Notes under the pieces: generated by a model
The model's database searches: none
What the model was told of the DNA's origin: nothing
Seen by the model: only the letters and a program-made list of their open reading frames with translations
Position numbers and translations under genes: made by a program
Source: a bacterium UBP8_UBA817
GTDB lineage: Bacteria > Margulisbacteria > Marinamargulisbacteria > SXXA01 > SICP01
Assembly (NCBI GenBank): GCA_945898045.1
Contig: CAMDGG010000001.1
Location: 1 to 64,000 of the forward strand
Length of the DNA stretch: 64,000 bases
Direction of reading: 5' to 3'
Shown: positions 45,419 through 60,400 of the stretch, piece by piece
How the letters are laid out: each line of letters opens with the position of its first letter
Numbering within the stretch: position 1 is the stretch's first letter

Positions 45419-48400
45419 ATGAGCGCATTTCCTAATAACATTAATCAAAATTCAGATGCTTTTCGGGTTATCAAAAACCCCTTGTACCCCATGGGTTTAC
45501 CGGAAGGGTTTTCTGCGCCTACAAATCAGATATCTGATCTATCGTATATAGACGAGTTAGCCCTGTCGCTCCCAAAGGGGGCTATTGACGACCTGTTTTT
45601 ACGGAATAAGCTTTTGAGTATTTTGGATGCGGAGGCTGTTCAGGGGGCCGCCCAATCACTCTGTCGAGATTATTTACTTCATGGAACCTCCGCTCTACAT
45701 TCGCCAGAAGACAGTCAACAGGTGCTAAGATTTTTAACAGAACTACAACATCCTGCACGTGCTTTAAAATGTGGATTAAGCTTTGAACATCTAGAACTCC
45801 TACATACCGCAGCAAAAGGGATAGAGCAGCTAGAGTCACTCCCCCAGCTTTCTCAGATACCCAATGTGGGCGAGTCTATCCGAGATAGCTTGATAGACGA
45901 AGCGGGCTTTTCGGATGCGGAACTTACGTTTAGGCGGCGTGCTCAGTTGGTGGATGCAAACGCGAGTGAGCTGGTTTCTTTGACCAATGGCCTGTTTCAA
46001 ATGGGCATCTTGTATGTGGGCATGTCTACCTCGGAAACAGCAGCTACGGTATTGGCCTATGTGCAAGACCATTTTTCTTATATACAGGATGGTGCAGATG
46101 ATCATTGGAATACGATTGCTGAAACGCTAAAACAGAAGGGCGGAGATTGCGAAGATTTGGCGATGCTCACAAGCTCGCTTTTGATGCAAGTGTTGAAGCA
46201 TCAGGGGTTTTCAGACGACGCCGTGCATCACATGGTTACAGTCAGTTCTGGATATATCGCAACTGATGAGGGGCCGACTAAAATTGGGCATACCATTGTG
46301 CGTTTTAAGGATCCTAGCGGTGAGACGTTAGCACTCGATGCGACTTCAAAAAATAAGCCTCTTTTGTTTTCGGATATTCCGTTTGATGAAGTGCTTCGGT
46401 TTAACGATAAAAAATTTGTTCAGCTTCAAACAATTGATCCTTTTTTTGAAACGGCGGCTCAGGTTAATTTTCGTATAAACCTTGCCGAGGGAACAACATT
46501 TGCTGCTTCTGATAGCCAAATTAATGAGGCTCAGAAGTCTATTCTATATAGCATTAATAAGTCAGCGGAGCGTCTCCAAGAGCATGCTTCTCTAAAGATT
46601 AAGATTCCTAGATTACGTCATGGCAATCTATACCAAGCGATGAGTGTCGAGGGATATAAACCGATAATCCCTCAGACTATTCTGCCCAATGGGGATTTTA
46701 CGGCTCAGAGAGCGAATATGCCGGGCGCCACTTTTGGTTTTTTGGAGCTTTTACAAAGTGATTTTATACCCAGAACTGTAGACGCTACCAAAATATATTA
46801 CGATACGCTTGTGGATGCTCTGTACCTGAAAGATAGCAAGCAGGCGATGGTGAACGCGGGGTACAGTAATACATCTGGGGTTTATAAAACGTTTAATGTC
46901 ATTACGGGGAAATATAACTCTTTAACCGGCAGTGAATTTACTGCGCTTCCGCCAGATGCTGTGGTTTATCGAAGTCTGCTCGCGTATCAGGAAATAGGGT
47001 CCGGCCTAGGTCACATTAGTCCCTCTACATTTCGTCGTGATTTAGCCAATGTCGATTCGGACGGACATGCTATCGATCCTACCTCAAACTTCATTGGAGG
47101 ACCGGATGAATTTTTTAATATCAGAAAAGTTAGGGTGGAGATTAATAGTGCTGTCGACTCCTTTGACATGTATACCATACAAATTAAGGAGGAACGGTTT
47201 TTTCATTATATTGAAGATATTCGACAATTCGTAAATAAACTGACCGGACTTTTTCTGATATCAGCCTCTTACTTGGAGTTGCTGCAAATTGCAGCTCGGG
47301 AAATTGGGGATCAGTCTCTTAATGATGAAGAAAAACAAGCCGCCAATGCGAGACGTCAAGATGAAGATAAGCAGCATAACAAATTTGCTGAAATTATTGG
47401 AAAATGGCAAGACAAGATGGGGCAAGGCGTTCGGGATATTGAGCATGAATTAAATAATTTTATTCGGGCAACGAATGAGTCTGAGGCCGCTCGTGTTGGG
47501 TTTCTTGTAGATATGTACCCAAGAAAGATAGATGAGGCAGGCAAAGAAGATGCAGGAACGATCGTTGCAAACGTTTTCACAGGTATTGGCACTGATTTAA
47601 CCGATGAATTTACGGGCGCATTTACGCAGGCAAAATCTACGGCAAAATTTAATTTGTCTATTGTTCAGACCTCGCTCTCTGCCTTTAATGCGCAAGCAGG
47701 GTTGAGCATTACTGAACGTATTTCCAAACACATTGATCTATGGGACGCAGAACATGGTCATGCCGAAACTGAAGAGGCCATTACCGGCAACATTAACAAC
47801 CCTCTGTATTTCGGCCGATCGACTTATGACGTTCAATATGGCAGTTCCAGCTTCCAAGCACTATCCAAGCGCACTAGTCGAAACGCCATTATAGAAAATA
47901 TACAATTTGTTAAAAATACGGATCTTGCTGAGATACTAGGTATTATTGAGGATAAGAATAACTTTAGCCCTGCCGCCGCTGGCGCCGCTGGGGCCATCGA
48001 ACTTAATTTGGGTGCCAATCGCACTGAGATTCAGCAGAATGCCGGTGCTGGACCCAGCCGTTTATTTAACGAGGCTCCTAATGTCAAAAACGATGCTGGG
48101 GCTGGAGCAGATCCTGTCATCCCTAATCTTGTCACAGATGCCCCAACCAATAACGAGCCCAATGTCTCTATGCTCGCCAAAGTTAATAACTTAAAAATAA
48201 AAATGGAAACAATTCAAAGTCAAATAACCAATGCAGCGACTTTAAATCCACCTTTGACGCAAACCCAGATTGCGGTACTTCAGTCTGATCTTCTAGCAGC
48301 GGATGCAAAGCTAGACGATACCATGGGCATTACCAAACAGCGCCAAGCGATAGTCGATACCACCAAGCGCTTAAATGCTATTACTGCAGACCCAACACTT

Positions 48401-51400
48401 CCTCCTGGGCCCAATTTTTATGCGCCGGCAATTAAATATGCCTCTATAGCGGAAGAAACTGCGGATCTCACAAAGATCTTGAATGGTACACCTGGTGTTC
48501 AGCCCAGTCTTCAAAAGAAATTAGATGACATGCTCGTTAGCAAAGCAAAGCATTCGGTACCTCCAAGTGAGATTCAGGCTGCGGATTTATTGACAAAAGA
48601 AAACTTAGATAAGGTAAACGCACAGGTTAGTGGCCAGAGCCCTGATATTCCAGCAGCAGCGGGAGGATCTGAGAGATATTTCTTTGATTACAATATGCCG
48701 AGACAAGCCACGATGCGCCGAGATCTTATTCAATATCAAAACTTTATGCGTGCTGCATTAATTGCTAAACAAAATTTAACAGGAAAAATAAAAGAGGAAG
48801 CCGCAAAATTGGGGGATTCCCAGGGCTCTGGCTCAGAAACAATCTTACGTCGATATGCGTCCCAAGCATTGGAAGCCGACTTATCTATACAGTACGGGGC
48901 ATTTGACAATGCGATGCAAGAAACGTTCCAGTTAGGCAGTCTATTAAATGAATTGGCGACACATCAGCTGGAATATTACAGAGCCACCCAAATGGCAGCC
49001 ATGAAAGCCACCAAATTTGCGCTTCAACTTGTAGTAGAGGCCACCTCTATGGCAGCAGGAAATGCTTTGTCTCCGCTATCTACCCTTGCTTTTGCGGATC
49101 CGTTTTACTTTTCATATTTGTTTAATACCGTGGCGACACAGGCTGTAGATACATTGGGTGCTGGTTGGGAAATGGGGATTGATAAAGCCACAGCAGAATA
49201 CTATCGCCCTACTATCATGCAACTATCGGATACAGAATTTAATACGGCGTATACCAATCAAAAATTAAATTCACAGAGTATTAAAACTTTTGATCAAGCC
49301 ACTTTAGACAGCAAGAAAACACTGGATTTATTTAGCCAAGATTCTTTTCAGTTTTTTGAGCATGCCACCGATTCACTTTTGCTTCATACCCAAAATTTAT
49401 TTAATCCTGTCGTCACTCGTTCGTTCACCAAAGATGGCGGAACAGCTTCAGGAAACACTTACAAAGATACCGTACCTATTTTTATTCAGGACCGCCATGA
49501 TGGGTTTTATGTAACTGATGGATATGAAATGTATTTGCGTGAAGGTCCATCCAGAACTTCTAAAGATTTGTCGATACCAAGATCAGAGGCCGCGACTAAT
49601 TTTGAGCAACCGCTATGGAGTTATTTTGCAAAAATTAAGATGTATATGTTTGTTTTGTATGCACTTTATGATGCTGTTGAAACGATATTAGGAGATATGT
49701 TTGGCACGCAAAAAAGCTCTAATATCCAGAAATTTGATGGCATGATTGATTCTTTTGTGGGATATCAACGGTCATTGATTGGCAATTTCAAACAAGAAAC
49801 AAGTGCATTTTTACAATCAACCAAACAAAATGCCGAAAAAGAAAAGAAGATCGAATTTGATATTTACGATGTCGCTTCGGCAGGTACCAAAATAGCTGTA
49901 GCTGCGTTGTCTGCTTTTCCAAATGCAGGACGTGTATTGGTAATGTCAGGAAATATTCTGGCAGACGCAGCAGAAATGATTCGGAAACGTGCTGCGGGGA
50001 CATTCGCGGGGACATTCGCTGAGTATAGAGATAGATCAGGGAGCACAAAACCTGCTGCGCCTATCGTTTTAAATGCTTCGCTTTTCCCGGAATATACTAC
50101 GCTCGATCCTATTAAAGAAAAAGCAGTTATTGACCTGGAGGTCCTCCAAACAATTGTCACTGGGTTCAATGAAGCAACACTTTCGGACCCCCTAGGAGAT
50201 TATACGAGATATAATCCTACCAAACTCAAGCTTCCAGATCCCTCTAAAGCACCCGCAAGCGAACGCGAGGCTATTGCACAAGATGCACGGCGATATTTAT
50301 CGTGGTTTGAGCTTGATCAGATGGAAAGCAAAGTGATTAATGAGATGTATCTCAAAAATCAAAATGACCCTTATCATCCTACCGCCCTGCAATATACAAC
50401 CGCCAACTTTACTGACATTATTGCAGCCCAAACTTCTCTTAATAATATTTTTACGATACGCACTATTTACATGATGATTGAGCAAGGGCTACTTAATGCC
50501 AAGCAGCAGACGATTAAAGATATGTTTGGGCATTCTATTTCATCCAATATTTTGTCGAAAACAATGGCTATTGTAGATCAATACAATCAATCTCAGTTGG
50601 ACTCTATTAATTCTTTAACGCAAGAATTTAGTAGTCGCGCCGAAGCACACAATAAGTATGAAGAAGAAGTCATGGGCTTGGAGGTGGATTCGGCAGCTAT
50701 TCCTATAGGTGCTGTGGCGTTTTGGATAGTTACACCTACTCCTAATCCAACGGGAGGAGGGGGAAGTAAATATGCCAACTGGGAGAAAAAAATTGTAGCT
50801 GGAAAATCGGGTAAACAGGCGGCCCAATCTCTAGGGAATTTAACCATTGGACTTGTTGGTATTATTTCTGGCCTAGAAAAAAAAATAAACCCTATTAAAT
50901 CTGAGTTTTTAAATTATGAGGTTGCTACACAGCAAGATAAGGACCGAGACGCAAATATTAAAGAAAAGACCGATGAAAAAGATAAGCTTGAGAAAAAACA
51001 GAAATCTGGAACCCCCCTAACGGATGATGAAAAAAAGACACTTAGTAAGCTTAAAAATGATACTGGCCCCGGCTCATTAGCCAGTATGCAAACAGCAAAA
51101 ATACGGTCCACACAAAAGCGTCAAGAGAGTGATTCTACCAACATTAATATGGGGCAAGATCAATTGAAGTTTGTTGGATCTGGCCAAATGGTTGTACAAC
51201 GGGGCGCAAAAAATGAAGCCACTTCGAAACTCACCCGAAAAGCGCGGCAGGCTGAGATGATACAGCAAGTCCGTTTATCCTTGGCGGATGCGTTTATGGA
51301 TAGCTCGGATGAAATGTCGGGATCAAAATCTAGCCGGTCCTATCGAGGGGTTATAGGAATCATTAATCGTACGAAAGGTGTCGAGTCTAGCCAGATTGAT

Positions 51401-54400
51401 CTCATGGAACAAGCACTCGAAGCTAAGGCCAATGAAAGTAATAGGGCCATGAATAAGATTGTTAGCGCGGCTGTTTCGATGATAGCGCAAGGGATTGAAG
51501 CGCTCGCTGCCAAAAAGGTCGCAAAGGCCAAATCCGGGGATGCTCGTGAAAAACGCAGCTTAAAAGTTGAGAAGAATAAAAAAAATATAAAACATCTTGA
51601 AAAGAAACAGGCTGACAAAAAAGCGCAAGGTAAAAAACTTAGTAAGAGCGACGCAAAAGATCTCAAACTACTACAAACCCGCACCAAAAAACTTGAAGCC
51701 AAACAGGAAAAATCTAACGCTAAGGCAGAGGCTAAAGAAAAAAAGAGTGGTCCAAAGCCCGTTACGAAAGCAGACAAGCTTCGCAATCATTGGCTTGGTG
51801 CACGCAACGAATTTAAAGGCGGTAGCAAATGGGCTAAGGTACTTCATACTATTGGCAGAGTTGCCGGTGGCGTCGGGCATATGCTCTACCGCCTTCTTAC
51901 TCTTCCTATTTACCTTATTAACAAAGCATTTACTGTGATTGCAAAAGTTCTGGCCTGGAAAGAGGCCCGCAACAACAAGGCAGCAGCTAAAACTATGAAG
52001 AAAAAAGAGGATAAGCAAGATAAAAAAATTAAAGCGAAAGAAGACAAAGTTAAAGAACTCTCTAACAAACTCAATGATGCTCAAGAGAAAAAAGAAAGTG
52101 GCGGCTTGGTTGTTCACCTAAGCGATAAAGAAAAAGCCTCTATTAACGCAGAAATTTCTACACTTCAAACTGATATCTCTAGCATGTCTGCATCTATGCA
52201 AAGTATGAAGATGACTAGAATCTCTCTAGAAACACCTAAGGTCTCCAAAGAACAAAGTGATGAGGGATCTAATCCCAACGTCACAGAAATACAACGCAAC
52301 GCAAAAGCCCGTGACCAAATGCGCAGCAAACGGCAATGGCGCGTCACGGGACACATGAGTCAGATACTGGCCAACATTATTGCAGACGGCATCATCTCTG
52401 CCTCAACCGGAAGCAACATGGGACTGGCAGGTCAAGCCAACCTGGCTAAAATCACAGATGGTATTGATGGTGACAATGTCTTGGCTGGTAATGACGGTGA
52501 TATGGGTATTAAAGATACGGCTGATCTGGAAAATGCAACTTTGGGAATGCAGCTTGAAAAAGCCAATTCACAGGCCTCGACAGAAGTCATGCGCATACAA
52601 AATCGATTTGATCAGGCCGCAGCAAGAGCACTGCGTCAACATGCCTTAGATCCCCTTATCAAGGCATCTCTTGGCATGAGCAGAAAACAACAAGAAGCCA
52701 CTATAGAACAAAAAAAACATGAATTGACCGATATGATCATCAGGATCCAACGCAGAAAACAAAAGGGGAGTGACTCTAATCCAACGCCAGTTACAAGAGA
52801 TGACATCATAAAAGAGATGGGATGGAAAGGTGCGGTCGCGGCCGGCATTATGACGGGCGGGATAAAATACGCCAATGCCGTGAGTAGATTCATGTTTGGA
52901 AACGGGAAAACATACGCCACAATTGATACAGACCTCAAAGACAAGGCCTCAGCAAAAGGGGATAAATCAGTCGAATCTAAACTCGACGAAAAAATTAATG
53001 AGTTAGAAAAGATGACCTCGCGTACCAAAGAGCAAGATACTACTCTGGTAGAATACAAGAATCATAAAAAGTTAATTGAAGATGTCAGAACTTTCGAAGG
53101 GAAAATACGGCAATCTGCAGAAGAAAAAGTCAAGCTGGCAGGACAACTCAGGGAATCAGGGGAAGATTCCTCCGCTGTTTCAAATCTTGTCCTTTCAGCT
53201 GACGAGGAAAAGGCTCTACCTGAAATGAAAATTAAGTTAGATGCTATGAATAAAGACCGAAAAAAAGAGTTCGGCATTGAAGACGCTAGTGTTAGCGGAT
53301 GGTCTAAATTAGGAGCTTATGCAAAACGTACAGGCTTTATGAACTTGCTTGGATTTAATGTTCAAATCCAGTCTGGAAAATCTGTACTCGCAAACTCGAA
53401 GAACGACAAACAGTTTCAGTTTGCTGTGCAGCAGTTGTTTTTAGAGAGACGTATTTTGGAAAGTAAAATTGCCTATGATGAGGCCCGTTCGACAGATGCA
53501 ACTTATGCGGATCAACTTTTGGGTCAACGCAGAATGCGTTTACAAGATGCGGAAAACGTATTAACGGTGGGCGCAAACTTAGAGCGAATGACCGAAGATT
53601 TAAAAGGCAATGCGATTTTAGAACCGGTTCAGAAATCGTTTCAAGAGTTACAAGACGTCACGGATAGGGTTTTAAAACTTGGGACATTTACGGAATCTGA
53701 TTTAGCCAGTGCCATGGGTACTCAGGACACTGAAGCTGTATCTAAACTCTTTAAATCCCTTGTCGATTCTGGTTATGCAGAAAAAGCTATGGCGACCATT
53801 CTTGTACCTGATGGCGTAGATGCTAATGGAAACCCAAAATTTTCAGAAAAACAAGTGCCTGCCATTATGATGACTGCCAAGTATTACAGTCGGATGTCGC
53901 GACATTCCGACAAAAATTCTGATGGCACGTTAGTAGATCCCGTGGATAGATTGATTAAAAACGCGGGTTTTACCGATACTAAAACAGCCAAAACACTTTT
54001 GACACAATTTTCGGGCTCTACTGAAGCGTTGGATAGCATTTATCGTGCAAGAAACGACATGGAAACGGCAGCGGCTACACTAATGAGTGGCATGACGCTA
54101 TCGACAACTCAAGTCTCTACATTTCAGAAGGCACTAAAGACATTATCTCCGGTAGATTTAGAAAAAAAGCTTCCTTCATTCATTATGACTCAGGGAACTG
54201 ATGGTGTATTAACGCCTGTAGAACTGGGTAAAACCACAGATCTTTCAAACCATGTCCCCATTATGGTTGTTAATGGAGATCCCGGCAACGAAGAGCTCTC
54301 TGTTCTCTGGGTAACCTCCTCTACAAGCGCAACTGAAGCTGCGTTGTTGGAAAAACTGCCCAAAGGAACACGATTATTTAAAGCGGAAACAGATAAAGCT

Positions 54401-57400
54401 TTATTACCAGACCCTAATTTTGAAGGATCAAAAGCGGCAGAGTATGACACGGCGGTCAGCAACGTGGTAGATGCGATGTCTTCCTCAAACCAGGTCTCCG
54501 TCGATAATGTTGCCGCCTTAACTAAACTCACTACCTTTTTAAATAATTTTACTAATACTACGGCCACTGCTGGGCATGCGCCGGCGGGATCTGCCGCGCA
54601 GGCTATTGGCAGAAGCCAAGGGTTTAACAAAGCATTGCGCGCTGTTAATTTGGCCACGCGGACGAGTATGGATGCACGAGATGATATCAGCAGGCGATTA
54701 TTGAACTCGGGGGTCGAGGAAGATGATATCAAGGCAATTCTCGAAGACTTATATAAAGACGAGCTCATAAATAAAACCACTGGCCAAGCTACCAACCTGA
54801 CGCCAGATAACATTAAGGCTGCAGTCTCTAAACGCAAAGGAGATACGGTGAAGGCCATTCTTCAACAATCACTCACCGATCAATACCAACAACGTACCAT
54901 CAAAGATGATATAGAGCGTCGTGGAGGTAAAACTCAAGCAGAATATCAGAGTTTTTTAAATCTTCTAGATACTTCGATCTCCCTCGCTGACACCACTTAT
55001 AACGCAGGAGGAGCCACCCCGAACACTAACGAACAGAACGCCCTCACGGCTTTAAAAACAGTTATTTCTGCCTATGGGCAAAAGGCTTCTGATACAGCTA
55101 ACGATCAAAAGCGGTTTGTTATGGGTGTTCGCACATCCAATGCCCAAGTGTTTAGTTACGATGATGTCAAATTTGATGTTTTTGGTAGTTTTGGCAAAGG
55201 CTTAACAGGAGCCGCACTTGAACGTCTTGACGTCGTAGCCCCACAGAACCGGCGCAACTTGGCCATTGGACGGGCGCAGGAAGAATTGGGTATTAATCCG
55301 GCACGGGCTGTGCGTAGTTTGCGGGAATTGTATAAAGAAGATTACATTCGGAATGAAGCGGGTGAAATTTTATATAATACTGATATGGCAGCCATGGCCA
55401 ATAAACCAAGCGCTGCCAACCCTCCTGTGTTACGCTTTAATGTCCAAAAGGCGTTTTTTGAAGATGTAGAAAAGGCAGCCTCCCGTATACACGGACACAT
55501 GAATACTGAGGGTGGCGCCCAAATTGCAGCACAGATTGTGATGGCAACAATCGACAACTTTAGCCAAGCTGGCAAAGAATATATGGAGGAAGAAACACGC
55601 AATTTTCTACCCCATTTGCTTCGCATATTTCAGAATGAAGCGCCAGAAGATGCCGAGAAACTTATCGCAGCGCTCATCGCGCAAAACCAGAACAACCCAA
55701 GAGGCCTAGCAACAGTGATGGACGGGATAAGTAGAGCTGGGCAGACAGACGTGCAATTTTTCAAAGGGCTTGTTGACCAAAATAAAGCCCAGCGATTTGC
55801 ATTGTCTGTATTGCAGCTTAACCTTGGTGGTCAAACAGCCTCTATGGGTCTAAATCCTACAGAAGAAGCTGCAATGATGATGGAACAAAGGGGTATTGAT
55901 GTCAACAAAAATGCGGCTGACTTTCGTCAGGCTATTATTAAATCGGAGAATATCGTCGATATTTTTGCCCATACGACTGCTGCCGATTTACAACAAGGGG
56001 GCTTCGCGGCAATTATAAAAAACGACCAAGATTTCGTGACAGTGGAGGAGAAATTAAAAGCAGTAGCAAGCGATAAAATGGCCCCCGATGGAAAACGTTT
56101 TCTTGCAAATCAGGCTCTCAGAAATATTTATGCAGCACGTGACAAATCTCCCAATACTAACGATATCGATCTTTTTTCTGGAGATACGACACTATCGCCT
56201 AAGGAGTTTGGCGCCATTGGACAATCAGGGCTTTTCTCTAAACCTCTGTATGGCAATAAGGGGGTTAATGAAAATTTAGAGGAGTTGGCTAACAAATTGC
56301 GAGATCCTAAGACACGCACGCAAACAGTTGCCGCACTCAATGCATCTGGTGGAGCCGGGATTCGTGATTTATCGATTCTACTGAGCCAAGCCAATAATTC
56401 AGATGTTGGTGCAGTACGACATGAATCCGCGGGGCAAAAAGGATTTGTTGCAGCGACCGCTATTTTGGATAATCTGATCGATATAAACTCGGCTGATTCT
56501 GAGGCCGTTTTATTTAAACTAGCACCTGTACTAGCAGGTCCGTTACGCTCTAGCCTACCAACACAAACGGTCAGCAAGTATCTAGACCAACCTAACTCAC
56601 AACGCACGACTGATCCAGATGCGTTGATAGCATTGGATTTAACAACACGCTTCAAAAATGACCAGGCGTCTTCACAACAGTTTTTAAACGGTGTTACGAC
56701 CTCTAACAAGGAGGGTGTTCGTAGTGCTACACCTGCTTTTATAAACGAACTTGATAATGCTGATGATGAAAAATTAAGAAAATTTGCGGCGTTAGTTGCA
56801 AAATCCTTGGCAACACAGTCCACTACGACGGGCGCAAACGGCCAAGATACACTTGTTGGAGACGAATTGTTGGCTACTGTCGCTATTCCTGTGTTGACTG
56901 AAGAACAGAATAAGAAATTTGCCGGTTATTTAGGTGAAGAGGTTGAGAAATTTAATAAGCATTTAACGGATGGAAATAAGATAGATATTGATGAGCGAAT
57001 TAATAAGTTGGCGGCTAGAACAGCACATGAGCACAAAGATAAGGCTGATCAGTTTAGAGATTCTTTAAACCATGGCATGCTCAGTCGTCGGCCTCAATTT
57101 TTACTTGGAAAAGATCTTAAAACAGGTCTTGCAGATGAAGCTAAGAAATTGGCAAACAAACCGGATTCATCTGCCGATGTCGCGGCGCTTAATACGTTCA
57201 ACCGAGATATGGTGTTGCATGGAGATAGACAGGCAGCCGCTGCGTTAATCACTGAGCTCCTTACAGTCACTACGCCAGAAGCTAAACAACACGCAAACGC
57301 CGCCAAGAGATTAACACGCTCCGTTGGCCAGTTGACCCTCAACCCCACCGAACGTCAACGCGCCTCTCTTGAGGCGTATTACACTGATGTGATGAAGACA

Positions 57401-60400
57401 ACAAAAGGTTTGATTGACAACCCAGATACTGCGGATACTATCAAAGAAATCCATCAACATGCACAAGATCAACTGCGCCTTCTCTCAGCACAGGCTCCCA
57501 CAGCCCCTGGCAAAGATACTGTTGCAACGCGCTTAGCAGGCGATATTCGTACAAACTTGTTCAAACTAGATTCTGCGGGCAACGCAGATCCGTCCAAAGC
57601 TGCAAAATCAATGGTATCAAATTCATTCCAAGCACGAGATCGTGGTCGCGATACCTTCTCAAAGATTACCACTTCCAGCACAGCCGCTCCAAATTCTCCG
57701 CAACAAAACGCCTTGGAAGCAGTTAAAAATTTCCGGGATAATATACTGGATGACAGCACCATAAGACCTGAAACTATGTTACAACATCTAAACACAAGTG
57801 TTGTAGGTAGTATAAATACGCTTACCGAAGGCGTAGATGCGCTGGGCAACCCAGCAGACCGACAATGGATGCGTACAGTGGGAGATTTAGCCCTTCTTTC
57901 ACATGAAAAAGACATAGATGAGTTTGCAAAAAAAACTGGTTCTGAGGGTGCCCATGCAAGAGCGCTCCAGGGTCCCCTCAAAGAAGCCAAAGCTCGTGTG
58001 ATGAAAACTTATTTATTGAATGCTACAGCAGATCAAATTAATACTTTTTCGAAAGATCCGAAGCGCGTCCAAATGCTTGCGGATATGTTGCCCGACATTG
58101 TCTTATCGAGAGAAGAAAAAACCATGCTGAATCCTACAGGCTCCAGAGAAACCTTGACCGACAAAACCCAAACTAGCCTCGATAAAGATGGGGTAGCTAT
58201 TCTCACAAAATTACTTAGCTCTGGTACGGACTATGAAGCCACTCGCCCGCTGATGCCAAAAATTTTAGATCTTTTAGATACACCTATGGGAAATGCTGAT
58301 CGCACCTCTTTAGAACCCCTTGTTGAAAAGCGTCTCACTCAGCAACTGTCCACACTTTCGAATACAGATACGGCTGCATTAAATGAAACGGCTCAACAAC
58401 TTTTGCAATTCCAGAACCATCAAGGAGGTGACGCCCTAGAACCTACTCAAGAACTCAAAGAAACGTTGGTGAAATTACTGCCGCCCGGAAATTCTGCGAT
58501 TCAGTACATAAAAGATGCCACTTCCTACAAAGAACTTAATCGTATCCTAAAAACTGTTACAGACCCTTCATTAGATAAAATAAAAGGGCATTTAGCTACC
58601 CTTGAGACAAAAGAAACTGCTTTTAAACAAGATCAGACGTTGGGAGAAAAACTTAAAGCTGGTGAAGCTATAGCCGACCATTCTGACGCGATAAATGAAA
58701 TGATGAAAGATCCAAAACGCATGGAGGCCTTTAAAAAATCGCATGGCCCTCAGTATCTTGAAATTCTTACTTCAATGCCCCGGAAACAATTACAAAAATT
58801 AAGCGATTCTCAAATAGATAGCTCCACTACCGTCTTAGCACACCCTGATCTTTCTCTGCTTTTAAATGGGACTAACAAAGACATTTTGGCTGGATATATG
58901 AATGGCGATCTCTCTTTATTTTTAGCCGCCACGCCAAAAGAACAAGCTGTTATGTTGCCTTTGTTGAATCTTGACCCAGGTAAATTCTCAACCTTGATGG
59001 AAAATGTAGAGAGTAAGACTCTCCCCCCAGCTGATCTTAAGGCTCTTCAAGATGGAAAAATATTGAATAAACAAGGGTTTATTCATCCCGAATTCTTATT
59101 GCCCGATGGCAATGGACTTAATCCAGTAGGGGCGGCAGCCGTGAGTGATCTTTTGCCAACAAATTCCGCCTCAATTATTCAGGAATTGAATGCTGCAGCC
59201 TCAGGGGTTGAGTCTCGAGAAAAACTTGTAGATACCCTCCAGAAGGAGGTGCGTAATTCTTCTAATATCTCCTCACAAGAAATGCAATCCAGCCTTCAAA
59301 CGCTACAAAAAATTAAATCAAAACTCCAAAATCGTACACAGGATGCCTTTGGCCAGCTAGCCGATATGGCAAATACAGCTCAAAAACAAGCGATGGACAA
59401 GGACGTCCAACCCTATCATGAAACTGTTGCAAAAATGGCTGGCACGTTGCAAAACATGCAACCTGAACTTCTTAAATTGGGCGTATCCCAAGACGCTATC
59501 GACAAACTCAAATCAAATGATCCCGATACATTACAGTTTGAAATACTAGATATCTTAAAAACTGCAAGAGCGAATGCAGGTGGTGGAGAGCAAATACAAC
59601 TCGACAAGATCACGCAACAATTATCTACAGCTGTTTTTGCGTATGCACTTGATCCTAAAGTTCAAGAACGTACAGCTGTCAAAGAAAATCTACAAAAGTT
59701 TTTAGGAACTTTATCTAAAGACGCAAAGAATCCTATTGCGATATTATTAAAAAACTCTGACAGCCCTGAGCTTTTGGATGGCATACTCACTCTATGTAAG
59801 GGCAAAGATAATGAAGCCATGCTTGCTGCTGTACTGCCTTTATGTTTTACAGACGCAACTATAAAAATAGATCCTGACAAAACAAAACCTGTAGACGCAA
59901 AGACACTTCAACTGATGTCCTTACTTCAAAGTAATCAAGAAGCCGGAAAAGATGCTGGAATTGCAATTTTGAATACATTATCACCAGATAAACAAGTCGA
60001 TATACTGAATCTACTTTATAGCGGCACCAATCCTAATGGGAGCGCACGCGATATCGCTGCACTGCTTCCTAAGACAACAGGCCCAGACAACAGCCCCATC
60101 GCCCTATCTAAATTACCTTTTTCTGATCTGCACGAAGAAGGATTGGCTCGGTTACTTCCTGTTTTAAACAAAATGGCATTAGCCACAGCGAAAAATATTA
60201 TTCCTCAGCTAAAAATCATGACCGATCCAAATCTAGAACCCTACGCCAACCAAATGAGTTTGCTGTTAAGTTCAGAATTACAGACCCCCGCGGGATTAAG
60301 AAGGATTACAGAATTAGAAGTCACTTCAAAGTTAATGAAAAAGGCGACTACTAACCCCGCTCAGTTTCAGACAGACCTAGCTGATAAAATTTTAAAGACA

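Noticed and set aside
49996-50019. Tandem 12-base repeat GGGGACATTCGC in the giant gene
   Set aside because: Only two in-frame copies; a simple duplication, not a repeat array.
54190-56823. Long minus-strand open frames (222 and 231 codons) inside the giant gene
   Set aside because: They are antisense to a continuous plus-strand frame, lack ribosome-binding sites and recognisable domains, and have the Ser/Leu/Val-rich composition expected for a shadow of helix-rich coding sequence.
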